Program-made: the position numbers and the translations under genes
Notes under the pieces: model-generated
The model's database searches: none
The model's input: only the letters and a program-made list of their open reading frames with translations
Told to the model about the DNA's origin: nothing
Assembly: GCA_016946835.1 (NCBI GenBank)
Contig: JACVTC010000013.1
Location: 955,001-987,500, forward strand
DNA length: 32,500 nt
Reading direction: 5' to 3'
Source: Neocallimastix lanati (nom. inval.)
Taxonomy: Eukaryota; Neocallimastigomycota; Neocallimastigomycetes; Neocallimastigales; Neocallimastigaceae
In this document: positions 9,966 to 25,012 of the stretch, in pieces
How the letters are laid out: each line of letters opens with the position of its first letter
Position numbering within the stretch: position 1 is the first letter of the stretch

Positions 9966-11339
9966 TCATTTCTGTTGCATCCATTATAAAATAAATTTAT
10001 TTCCTTACTTTTGTAATTTTCAATTAAAATTTTAATTTCATCAGTTGCACTAAATATTTTTTGCTTTTTTTTCCAATTTCCTTTAGTTCTCCTTTGATAA
10101 TCATTATAAGATAAGTTTTCTTCTTCTTTTAATATATATATTAATTTATAAAATAAAGGTTTATTTGGAAATATATTATTTGAGTAGCTATTATAAGATT
10201 CTGATGCATTATTTGTTAAATGCTCTATATTTTCATAATAATTCCAATTATTAACATTATACTTAAGTAAATAATTTTTATTAAAATATTCTAAAAATTG
10301 CAGAAAATTATTATACTTTTTTTTTTGACAAATTCTTTTTATTATAATATAAATATCAAATATATAGTTAGGGTTTATAAACGGTAAGTTCGAAATATCT
10401 TTATAATAAATATATGCATCATTATTATTCTTCACTTCATGATAACATAATATATTTTTTTGTTTTTCTAATGATCTTTTGTAATGCCAAACACAATATT
10501 TAATATTTATATTGGGAAAATCTTTTTTTGCGGCATTAGATATACCTTGTTCAAAATCACAATGAAAATTAATTGTAGTAATTAATGTATTACTCCTAAA
10601 TTTATTTGCTTTTTTTTTTTTATTTCTTTAAATAATGTTTCATATGTAGATTGTTTTTTATTTTTTAATATAGAAATGGAAGTAGTGTAAAACATATTAA
10701 ATTCCCCCAACATAAGTTCTTGTTATAAATAACTGATAACTAAATTTCAGTGCTGCATAAAATGTACCGTCCGCAAATATATTTTTATGATAATTCGAAA
10801 ATAAATATGCTTGGAATAGTGATTGAAAGATTATTAGATCAGTATTTTTAAATATTATAAAATTTTCATTTCTTTTCGTTTTATAATATTTTGATTCAGT
10901 GGGAATATCATCAAAACTTTTTATGTTTGGAGGAAATTGTTTATTTATATTTCTTATTATTTGGGATCTAATTGTACTATATTCGGGACATATAAGTCCC
11001 ATTTCTTGAGAAACGGCATTAAATATATGTTTAGGTTTATATCCATAGGAATTGAATTTTTCTTAATTTCTTCCTTAATTTTATGCTTTGCTACTGATAT
11101 AGACACATCAATTTCTTTTTTGAGATGGTTATGTAAACTTTCATATTTTAAAACCTCCTTTTTATCATTTAAAATAATTAAAAATTTACATTTATTAAAG
11201 TCTTATATTCAGTGCATCTATAAATTTTTGATTTATCTTTCCTTTGAAATGAAAAATTAAATTTTTATTTTTTATTAATAATAATTTGTTCATTTCCTCG
11301 ATTTGTTTCACTTATTTCAATTTCTATATTGTCTTCCAT
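9899..11339 (-). pseudogene. MULE-type transposase pseudogene with FLYWCH-like zinc finger (right copy)
   Basis: Inverted copy of the left transposase; the start ATG is at 11339-11337. The DGTF Asp is at 10771-10769, the second Asp at 10558-10556 (GAT TTT GAA), CVWHYKRSLEKQ follows, and the Glu is at 10201-10199. The C-terminal half reads openly from DFEQGISNAA to the stop at 9899 (..NDININYLN), so parts that are broken on the left are intact here. Its own lesions: a TAA early in the finger region, a missing base in the finger (RCTEYKTLINVNF then stop), a one-base loss near 11040, the same G5 frameshift as on the left near 10705, and a 12-A run near 10610 that breaks frame. Each copy can be used to recognise lesions in the other, which shows this was once one continuous gene. 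Confidence 0.85.
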
Positions 11340-11394
11340 TAATAATTAAAATTTTTCAATAAAATATTTTAATAAATATACTTTTAAATGCTTT

Positions 11395-11436
<42 letters not shown>

Positions 11437-11689
11437 TTAAAATAATAAACCTTTTTTTAATTAATTATATAATTATTTAAATAATTATTTAATTATTAAT
11501 TATTTATTATTTCTTTATTTACTATTTTATTTATTTATTTATTTTTTTTTTTATTTTTCATATTTTTTATTTTTTTTTTTATTTTTATTTTATTTTTCAA
11601 TGTTTAAAAAAAAAAGTTTTCTTATTTCTTTTTTTTATTTTATTTTTTAATATTAAATAGAAATACCTAACCTAATTATTATTTATTGA

Positions 11690-11850
11690 AGTGTTGTATT
11701 TCGCCAAAAGTTGAATTTCGTCCAGTTGAATTTCGCCAAATTCTTAGTGGCTTATAAATTTACGTCATAAAATATCACCACAATTATTATTCACGCCATA
11801 TTGTAAATATATGGCTTTTTAAAAATTGTAGAAAAAAGCCACAAAATTAT
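11690..11850 (-). promoter_or_regulatory. Subterminal TGGC motif cluster, right
   Basis: Inverted counterpart of the left cluster. On the minus strand it has three clear units of GGCGAAATTCAACT type (one is GGACGAAATTCAACT), then GCCACTAAGAATT, and TATGGCGTGAATAA further out. Motif spacing matches the left arm. A role as transposase-binding sites is inferred. Confidence 0.5.
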
Positions 11851-11993
11851 GATACAATTATATATACGCTACACGTAAGATTACGTGTTTGAAAATTTTT
11901 GAGAATTGTAATATTATTTATTTAATTAATTAATTATTATTCATTAAAATTTTAATAAAATTAAGTGACTTAAAATTCAAAATATTTAAGCCA

Positions 11994-12044
11994 TACAACA
12001 AAATACAAATTTATGTAATAAAAATTTTCGAAATGACACACCCC
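11994..12044 (-). repeat. Outer terminal inverted repeat, right
   Basis: Reverse complement of the left outer tip; it ends GACACACCCC at 12044 and is followed at once by the right direct repeat. Confidence 0.85.
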
Positions 12045-12151
12045 GGTAAATTACAAAGTTATACCAATTGTGGCTAATGTAAATTACAATAAAATAAATT
12101 TAATAACGAGATAAATAATGTATTTCATATACGAGATTAGTTCTAATAATG
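12045..12151 (+). repeat. Right copy of the 107-109 bp direct repeat
   Basis: It starts GGTAAATTACAAAG directly after the transposon tip and ends CTAATAATG, matching 2878-2986. The few mismatches suggest the insertion is not recent. Confidence 0.85.
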
Positions 12152-16456
<4,305 letters not shown>

Positions 16457-18178
16457 ATGGATAATATGGCAACTGATAATGATTATGATGTTCATAATCA
16501 ACATAATAAAGAAATACCAAAGAATGGACCAATTAATCGTATAAAAAATGCTTCAAAAGATACAATTCCAATTGCTGTTGGTCCAAGACGTCAACATTCC
16601 TCACGTTTTCATGTGACAGAAAAAATTGAATTAGAAAAATTAGTTGGATTCAAAGGTAAAAATATAATTTATAAATTAAATCTATCTATCTATATACATA
16701 TAAAGAATAGTAAAATAAAATAAACAAGTATTATTTAATTTGTTTGATTATTAAATTATTTACATATGAAAATCTTTTATAATTTATATATATATATTTA
16801 AATAAAATTAAAAATATCTAAATTATTGATAATTTCAAATATAATAAATTTATATATATAAATTTTTTATAAATTAATTAACAATATTAAATTTATATAT
16901 ATATATTTAAATAAAATTAAAAATATCTAAATTATTGATAATTTCAAAAATAATAAATTTATATATATAAATTTTTTATAAATTAATTAACAATATTAAA
17001 TTTAATGTAAAGATGTTGACGCAAGTGACCAAGCTGAATTGTTTATCAAAAAGATTCAACAATGTAATGTTATTTTTGATTTTAATGACCCACAATCTGA
17101 TTTAAAAGGAAAGGAAATTAAGAGTCAAACATTATTAGAATTAGTTGAATATATAACATATAATAGAAATGTTATTACTGAAGCAGCTTACCCAGAAATC
17201 ATTAGAATGGTAATATATATAATAATTTATAAAAAAAAGATTTTTTTTTAAATTTGATATATTATATATTTTTAAAACAAAATGAGCAAATAAATAAATA
17301 TTAAAATAAATAAAAATAATTTTAGTATTTAGTATTTCCAATCTAAATAATTTTATTTTTATTTTTATTTTTATTTTTTTATATTTAATTTTTTTTAACA
17401 AAATTTTTCAATAAATGAATTTAAATGGGAATATAATTTAATAATTTTAAAAGTTTGCTGTTAATTTATTCAGAACTATACCACCACAAGTTAATCCAGT
17501 TGGTGATGCTTTCGATCCAGAAGAAGATGAACCAGTCTTAGAATTAGCTTGGCCACATTTACAATATGTTTATGAATTTTTCTTAAGATTTATTGAATCT
17601 CCAGATTTTAATGTCAATATTGCTAAACATTATATAGACCAAAAATTCATTATTCAGGTAATATATTTAAATCGTCACGTCAAAATCAAATTAATTTAAA
17701 ACAGACTAATTTAAAATACTTTAAAATTATGATTAAATATTTATTATTATTATTATTAGATGTTATATCTTCGAAATAATAAATTAATAATATAAAATTA
17801 TAAAAAATAATTATATAAAAAATATTTAAAATAATACTATATATTTTATATAAATATATATATGTAATTTAATAAATTTCATTATCTTAAAAAATATGAT
17901 ATATCTTATAATAATTTATTATATAATCAAATATTAATAAATCATAAAGTTACTTGAATTATTTGATACTGAAGATCCAAGAGAAAGAGATTTCTTAAAA
18001 ACAACATTACATAGAATTTATGGAAAATTTTTAAATTTAAGAGCCTACATTAGACGTTCATTTAATAATATTTTTTTCAGATTTATATATGAAGAAGAAC
18101 ATCATAATGGTATTGCTGAATTATTAGAAATTCTTGGAAGGTATATATAAAAAAAAAAAAAAGAAAAAAGATTTAGAA

Positions 18179-18234
<56 letters not shown>

Positions 18235-20264
18235 ATATAAAATTATGAAAGTATTTTAAATTAGATAATTATTAATAAATAAATATATATTTTAAATTAT
18301 ATATTTTTATTTATAAAATTTAATTATAAAATTTATATTAGTATTATTAATGGTTTTGCAATTCCATTAAAAGATGAACATAAAGTATTTTTAATAAGAG
18401 TATTAATTCCTTTACATAAAGCTAAATCTTTATCAATATACCACCCACAATTATCTTATTGTGTAGTTCAATTTTTAGAAAAAGATTCCACTTTAACTGA
18501 AGAGGTTAATATTTATTTATTTATATATATATTTTTTATATACAAATCAATCAATTAATCAATCAATCAATAAATAAATAAATAAATAAAAAAAAGAAAA
18601 AAAAAAAAACTAAAATGAATAATAAATAATATTTTAAATTAATAAATTTATTCGATTATTAATGAAAATTAATAATAATATAGAATTCAATATAATGAAC
18701 AAGTATGATAAATTTATTAATATATATATATTATATAAATATAATAATAAAAGGTGGTTATGGGATTATTACGTTTCTGGCCAAAGGTAAATAGTCCAAA
18801 AGAACTTATGTTTTTAAATGAAATTGAAGAAATTCTTGATATTATTGATCCAAGTGAATTTGTAAAGATTCAAATTCCATTGTTCCAACAAATCGCTAAA
18901 TGTATATCAAGTCCACACTTCCAAGTCGCTGAACGTGCTTTATATTACTGGAATAATGATTATATTATTAATTTAATTGAAAATAATGCCGGTACAATTT
19001 TACCAATTATATTCCCAGTATTATTTAAGAATTCAAGATCGCATTGGAATGAGTAAGTTTATAATTACTGTTAATAATTATAATTAATCACATAAACAAT
19101 TAATATTATAAATAGATAAATAAATAAATAAATAAATAAATGATAATAATAATAAAAAAAAAAATCTTTTAGAAAGTATAAAAAAAAATTGAAATATTAT
19201 ATTAAATAAAATTTATTTATTTATTCATTTAATTAATTATTAATATTCAACTATAATTATATCATATCAAATATATGATAATAATTCAAATAATAACAAA
19301 AAAAAGAACAATTCATCAATTAGTTTTAAATGCTTTAAAGCTTATAATGAATATTAGTCCGGATTTATTTGAAATTTGCACTGCTGATTATAAACAAAAT
19401 AAACAACTGTAAATATTTAAATACTAATAAAATACATAACTTATAGAGAATTATATATATACATGTTAAAATAATTGAATAGTAATGATTATTAATATAA
19501 TTTTTAATAATAAATTAATGAATAGTGAAGCAATAAAACAAGCTGAAAGAGAAGCTGAATGGAAAAAGATAGAACAAATGGCAAAGATTAATGCTGAAAA
19601 GATGGAATCTGAAATTAATGAACCAGCAATGAAAACATTAATAGATAATAACTTACAAGGTTAATTTTTATTTTATTTTATTTATTTATTTATTTATTTA
19701 TTTTTTTTTTTTTTTTTTTATTTATTTGTTTGTTTGTTTGGAAAATAAAATTATCTGACAATTAAATATATATATATAATATTTATTTATAAGTAGATAT
19801 GGAAATTTCATATAAGGAACCAATGGAATACATTGAAAATAATGAAGAAGAAAGCTTAGATATCTTGGCTCAAGAATTGGTAAATATTTTTCATTTTTTT
19901 TTATTCATTAATTTATAAATATATATGTTTTATTTTATTTTATTTTATTTTTTTTTTTTTTTTTATTATAAAAAAAATTGTTATGAGAAATTTATTTATT
20001 TATTTATTTATATAATATATCCAATTAAATTTAATATTATCTATAATATAAATATATTTTATCATATATTATAAAAAAAAAAAAAAAAAAAAAAAATAGC
20101 AACAATTCAATGATAAACCAGAACCTCCAATATTAAGAAGAAAATCAGTTTTACCTGTTGATGAAACTGTATTAACCGAACTTTCAAGGCATAAATCTTT
20201 TGAAGATTTGTTAGTGAATAATCAAAATGATAGTGAAGAAAATGAAATTCAACCACAAAATTAA
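16457..20264 (+). CDS. PP2A B56/B' regulatory subunit, ten exons
   Basis: Product of 578 residues. Exons: 16457-16655, 17013-17209, 17454-17657, 17950-18140, 18342-18504, 18754-19052, 19307-19408, 19526-19659, 19797-19879, 20100-20264. All introns are GT...AG (117-357 bp) and keep frame. B56 subunits bind the PP2A A/C core through HEAT-like repeats and choose substrates carrying LxxIxE motifs. Family landmarks: [98 protein letters not shown]. By position the peptide-pocket residues of human B56 are kept: H221/R222, R231, E260, I261, I265 and H277. The N-terminus (1-65) is polar and has a basic [10 protein letters not shown] patch; the tail (about 450-578) has the charged [12 protein letters not shown] segment and is acidic. 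A yeast Rts1 counterpart is likely. The start is the first ATG in frame, with A-rich DNA before it. Confidence 0.93.
16781..16998 (+). repeat. 109-bp tandem duplication inside B56 intron 1
   Basis: The segment from AATTTATATATATATATTTA to AATTAACAATATTA is present twice, head to tail, with a 109-bp period (second copy from 16890). Differences are about one or two bases (TCAAATATAATAA against TCAAAAATAATAA), so the duplication is young. It makes intron 1 the longest of this gene and duplicates the likely branch-point region (TTAATTAAC) near the acceptor. Confidence 0.9.
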
Positions 20265-20416
20265 AATTAAATAATAATTAATTTATTCATAAATATAAAT
20301 TTTCATTATATATAAAAAAAATATATATCTATATATATATCTATATATATCTATATATATATCTATATATCTATATATTATTAGATATTATTAATTAATA
20401 GTATTTTTATTTTCTA

Positions 20417-20451
<35 letters not shown>

Positions 20452-20535
20452 ATTTTTATAAATTTATTTTATAATTTTATCAAGTAACCATTATTAATAT
20501 AATAAAAATTGGTTCTAGTATACGAATCTCTATAT

Positions 20536-20576
<41 letters not shown>

Positions 20577-20765
20577 ATTTTTAATTATATATACGGATCT
20601 ATAAATATATATATATATATATAAAACAAAACAAAAAGAAAAAAGGAAAGAACATTTTTAATATATATTTTTTTTCATAAATTTTTTTTTCAATCCTTTT
20701 ATTATTATTATTATTACAATAAAAATAAATAAGTTTTAATAAATAAATATAAAAAGTAAAAAAAT

Positions 20766-20797
<32 letters not shown>

Positions 20798-22741
20798 TAA
20801 AAAAAAAAAAAAATAAAAAAAAATAAAAATAAAAAAAAAAAAAAAACGCAATAAAAAAAAAGACTAAAAATAAAAAATTGGTAAAAAATCTAAATATTTC
20901 GCAATGAATGAATATTTTTGGTACAATTGCTAATTACAGTTATTAATAGGTCAATTATAAGAAATAGTATTATTTTTCTTCAATGTATCGTTTATCTTTT
21001 ATCTTTTATCTTTTTTTCCTTTTTTTTTTTTTTTTTTTATATTTTAAATTTTTTTTTTTTTTATGTATTTACAATTTCTTCATGCAGGAATCCTTCATGC
21101 ATAGTACTCTAATGATATATTTACAATATATGTGCATATAATTATTATTATTATTATTATTTTTTTTTTTTTTTTTTTATTAATTTAGCTTATTTCATAA
21201 TTTTGAACTGCCGAATCTACGTAGATCAAAAAGCACTTAAATACACAGATCACGCGATTCCATTATTATGAATATTTTGATATAAAAACGATTTAAAAAC
21301 ATATCAGCCATATTATATTAATGTATATGATAGAATGTTATGAAGGTTAATATATGTGCGTTAGTACTTTAGATAGACAAATAATAGTTATATAAATATG
21401 AAATAGATATATATACATAGTTAATACATATTTACATACAACACACAAAACTCGTTTGATTATTGATATTAAAAATAAATGTTCAATATTATATTTATAT
21501 TAATGGTATTATTTATTAATATAAATAATAAAAATAAAAATAATTAAAAAACAAAAAAATTATAAAATTTTGAATCTAAGAATTTATTGAATATATATTA
21601 TGAAAATAATTAATTCAATTTGTTATGTTGAAATATTTTTATATTCATTTAAAATCTTTATTTAATTATTATTCTTTGATATTATTATCATTTAATGCTA
21701 AATTTATAATTAATTTATATATATTTTAATTATATCATGATTTTTATTTTACATATTACCTAAATATTATTATTATGATTTTTTTTTCCTATATTGCTTT
21801 ATCATCATAATGTTAAAATTAAATAGCTATTTTATCATTCTCAAATCCATATAATTAACTATAATATAATAAAAAATAAATAAATATATATATATAATAA
21901 ATATTCATCAAAACTAATAATTAATTATAAACATAAACAAAATTACTTATTACTTAATTACTCATTTAATTTTTTGATGAGAATTACTATTAACTTTTTT
22001 TTATTTTAAAAAAAGTATTTTCTTTAATAGTATAGATTAGAAAAATATAAAGGTTTTAATATGATTTATATATATATATATATATATATTAATTCTTGTA
22101 TTGAATTATATTCAACTGATATAATATAATAAAGTATATGTATTAATATCTTTAGTTTTCTATAATTATGAACTTATAAAAGATTGAACAATAAAACAAT
22201 ACTATATAATCGTTAAAATTTATATTTTAAATAAAAATTAATTTAATACAAAAAAAAAAAAAAAAGTATTTATTAACATTTATTCAATTGTAAAATTTTA
22301 ATTATTTAATTTTTAAAGACTAAATGATTTTTTTTTTTGACTCTTAAAATAATTTTATTGTTTAATTCAAATATTTGTTGTATACATTTTTATATTAATT
22401 AAATAAAATAATCTATCAATTTTTTAAAAAAATAAAAATTAAGTCCATATAATTTTTTATTTTTTATTTTTTTTTTTTTTTTTAAAAATTGAGATTATTT
22501 ATTAAAAATATTTATTATTAATAATGTTTTACATTTCATTTTATTATTAACCCTTTTTTTATTTATATATATATATTAATTCTAGAAACTCAACATAAAA
22601 AAATACTGTTGTTTGATCTAGAAAAAAAAAAAGGACATCTTTTATAGTACCTTTTATTTTTATTTTTATTTTTGTTTTATCTTTATTTTTATTTTTGTTT
22701 TATCTTTATTTTTATTTTTATTTTTATTTTTATTTTTAGTT
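20265..22741. other. Gene-free spacer between the B56 and CBM18 genes
   Basis: These are the 3' flanks of two convergent genes. Contents: a (TATATATC)n-like repeat at about 20316-20380; T-run at 20421-20447; A-run of about 35 at 20541-20575; A-rich AAATAAA tracts at 20755-20846; T-runs at 21017-21062 and 21160-21178. A more complex island at about 21185-21460 (CTGCCGAATCTACGTAGATC, CACAGATCACGCGATTCC) has no frame or RNA fold I can name. At 22650-22740 a TTTTTA/TTTTGTTTTATC repeat lies just past the CBM18 stop. Confidence 0.6.
20316..20380. repeat. TATATATC-type microsatellite
   Basis: ATATATATCT units repeat about six to seven times with small length changes, about 50 bp past the B56 stop, so probably in its 3' UTR or just beyond. 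Confidence 0.8.
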
Positions 22742-23479
22742 TTAATCACAATGACCATATTCAGGTTGGCAACCTTGACCACAGTGAAGAGAACTAGTAC
22801 CACAAAAACCGAATTGACTACAACAGTAATTTCCTGGACAAGTGAAAAAACCATTAATTAAATTACCACAACTTCCATCATTAGATTGTTGGAAAGGCTT
22901 ATTAATATCTCCAAGAACTGTCATAGTCCAGGAGAGATTAAAGTTGTATCTTGGATCACCACATTTATCAATACTTGGATAACCATCATAGTAAACACAA
23001 TATTCATTACCATCAGAATCAGTCAATGGTGTATCATCTAAATTAAAAATTTTAATAATTTTTAAATATGGCTCTTCTGGATCTAAATCAAGATATTTGA
23101 ACTTGTATTTTGAATCAGCGCATCTAACAATGTTAAGGTAATTATTTCCAAAGAAATTTTTTTCTTCACTAAGTGATATACATAAGTCAGTCACTCCACC
23201 AAAAGAACCAACTAAGCTATTGGATAAATAGACTTTTGATGGATCAGAAAGAGTAGTTAAATACCAAGTATAATAATTTTTATTTTTATTAACCAAAAGT
23301 TTACTGCCAGGTTCCAAACTTTCAGCAGTTAAATAATACATAGCGTGCTTATTTCCATGAAAATTAACTGCTGTAAATTTGACATTTTCATTGACAATAG
23401 ATCTTCCTAATATACTTTCAAAAAAAAATAAAGAAAGTATTGTAATATAAAATATATTCATACTCATAGATAATTTCAT
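22742..23479 (-). CDS. Secreted protein with C-terminal hevein-type chitin-binding domain (CBM18)
   Basis: A single open frame of 245 residues. Residues 1 to about 25 form a signal peptide: MKLSMSMN, a hydrophobic core IFYITILSLFFF, then ESILG. M5 and M7 are possible alternative starts. Residues about 30-195 are a domain I cannot name; it has YYLTAESLEPGSKLLV, W72 and a CISL...NYLNIVRC stretch, loosely like a ricin-type beta-trefoil, but the similarity is weak. Residues 201-245 are a complete CBM18 module with eight cysteines (204, 214, 219, 220, 226, 233, 237, 244) in the hevein order, including CCSQFGFCG and the aromatic Y241 before G242. These modules bind chitin or N-acetylglucosamine. 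It is probably secreted or held at the cell wall. Anaerobic fungi have many CBM18 proteins. No partner gene lies nearby and no intron is seen. The A-rich leader on the coding strand is typical for this genome. Confidence 0.88.
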   Translation of the reverse strand: MKLSMSMNIFYITILSLFFFESILGRSIVNENVKFTAVNFHGNKHAMYYLTAESLEPGSKLLVNKNKNYYTWYLTTLSDPSKVYLSNSLVGSFGGVTDLCISLSEEKNFFGNNYLNIVRCADSKYKFKYLDLDPEEPYLKIIKIFNLDDTPLTDSDGNEYCVYYDGYPSIDKCGDPRYNFNLSWTMTVLGDINKPFQQSNDGSCGNLINGFFTCPGNYCCSQFGFCGTSSLHCGQGCQPEYGHCD

Positions 23480-23956
23480 TTTTTTTTTATTAGTTATTTT
23501 TTTATTTTAATTTTTATTTTTATTATTTTTTTTATTAGTTATTTTTTAATTTTTATTTTTATTTTTTATTATTTTTTTTTTTTTTATTTTTTTTTTATTA
23601 TTATTTTTTTTTTTTAACAATTTTTCATTTTTATTTATAAAAAAATAAAAAGTAAGAAAGAAAGAAAGAAAAAAAGATTTATATATTATTATATTTTTTG
23701 ACAATTATGATTATAATATTATTATACTATCAAGCTTAGTTTATATTTATTAAGTGTTCTTTTTACCAATTTTAATGGCCATAAAATTTTTAGGTTTTCA
23801 ATTTAATATAAGATATTAAATATTTAGTCAAACTTAATATAAAAATTAAAAAAAGTTTTTTTTATATATATAATAAAATTTATGTATATAAAATATAGTC
23901 ATTTTTATAAAAGATTATTGGTTATGATTAATTAAAAATTGTTATTATCATTATTA

Positions 23957-23997
<41 letters not shown>

Positions 23998-24894
23998 TTT
24001 TTTTTTTTTTTTTTTTTTTTTATTTATTTATTTATTTATTTAAAATAATAATAATAAATAATAAATAATAAATAATAATAAATAATAATAATAATAATAA
24101 TAATAAAAATAATAATGATAATATTTAAATTTTATTTTAATAATATTAAAAAATACCTTATTAAGTAATTAAGAAATAGAAAAAAAAAAAAAAAAAAAGT
24201 TAATATAAAAATTTTTAATTTATAAAGGTTAGAGCCATTATATAATCATGTTTTTATAAAATATATAATATTAATATTACAAAAGAATTTAAAAGAATAA
24301 TTATTTAGTATTATCTTTAGGGAATGGTGCATATAAAAAATTATTTTATTATAAATATCAATGTTAAATATAATTATTAGTAATATATTTTATAAAAAAA
24401 AAATATTAATTATTAATTATTAAGAGCTACTTTTATTTTTATTATTATTCCATATGAATTATTTATATATATTATTTATTAAAATATAATAAAGGAATTT
24501 ATGTATATTAATATTATAGAAAAAAAAAAGTAATATATATAACTTTTTTTTCTATGATTTTGATAAAATTCAACATTCATATTAAAAAAAATTAAATTAC
24601 ATTAAAAATTTTTTTTAGTGAAATTTAGTTTATATTACTATTATTTTTAAAAATTGAATAATATAAATAAATAGCTATTACAAATATATAAATATTATAT
24701 TATAATAATATAGTTTATGATTACAAATATATAGTTTAAAATTAATTTTAATTAGCTTCTTTATATATAATTATATTAAAACATACATTTAATATAATGT
24801 AATATGGATGTACCACTAAATATAATCTTTTAAATGTAGCAAGAGATAAAAATAAGTTTTATTAAATATAAGTTTTATTAAATATAAGTTTTAT
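23480..24894. other. Gene-free spacer upstream of the CBM18 gene
   Basis: On the coding (minus) strand the first 160 bases are A-rich and must include the 5' UTR. Further out: (ATT)n at 23940-23996, a T-run with (TTTA)n to about 24041, (AAT)n at 24045-24115, an A-run at 24180-24198, and a threefold ATAAGTTTTATTAAAT repeat at about 24854-24897. No coding signal is seen. Confidence 0.65.
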
Positions 24895-25012
24895 TAATAT
24901 TCAAAGGAGCGTCAACGCTGAAAATGTAGTAAGACAGGCTAGCAGGGCCAATGCCTCTGAAAGAGAAGACCATAATTTCTTTCAGATAGTTAATTCAAAT
25001 CCTAATCCACAA
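24895..25012 (+). pseudogene. Short coding-like remnant of unknown origin
   Basis: Thirty-eight codons read openly to a TAA at 25010-25012, with QRSVNAENVVRQASRANASE and EDHNFFQIVNSNPNPQ. Base composition is much richer in G and C than the surroundings and looks coding. No start or splice acceptor is evident. It sits about 540 bp from a Ty3/gypsy relic on the opposite strand and could be a piece of another element or of a dead gene. Family not recognised. Confidence 0.3.

Larger units (their letters stand above)
2986..12044. mobile_element. Composite palindromic MULE-type transposon (two inverted copies)
   Basis: The left arm (2986-7219) reads inward and the right arm (7262-12044) is its reverse complement, differing by scattered substitutions and indels. 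Each arm holds in order: a G-rich tip (G5-6 then TGTC or TGTGTC, CATTTCG), a subterminal zone rich in TGGC motifs, a transposase pseudogene, an AT-rich tail, a (TTTTA)n-based satellite, and a short inner end. The centre (7220-7261) is the only inner terminal repeat. A single ancestral element would correspond to 2986-7261, about 4.3 kb with terminal inverted repeats of about 50 bp. The direct repeats abut the outer tips of the whole 9-kb unit, so the composite probably moved as one piece. Both transposases are broken, so the copy is not autonomous. Confidence 0.85.

Noticed and set aside
10937-11260. 107-codon plus-strand frame
   Set aside because: Antisense shadow of the right transposase pseudogene.
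2986-12044. Palindrome as a sequencing hairpin artefact (missed adapter)
   Set aside because: The arms differ in satellites, private indels and nonsense codons, and the flanking repeat is direct, not inverted. Not fully excluded without reads.
17141-17401. 86-codon minus-strand frame
   Set aside because: Antisense to B56 exon 2 and intron 2.
20918-21112. 64-codon plus-strand frame
   Set aside because: Crosses two T-runs and shows no coding character.
22666-22854. 62-codon minus-strand frame with Lys/Asn repeats
   Set aside because: Out-of-frame overlap with the CBM18 gene end and the downstream TTTTTA repeat.
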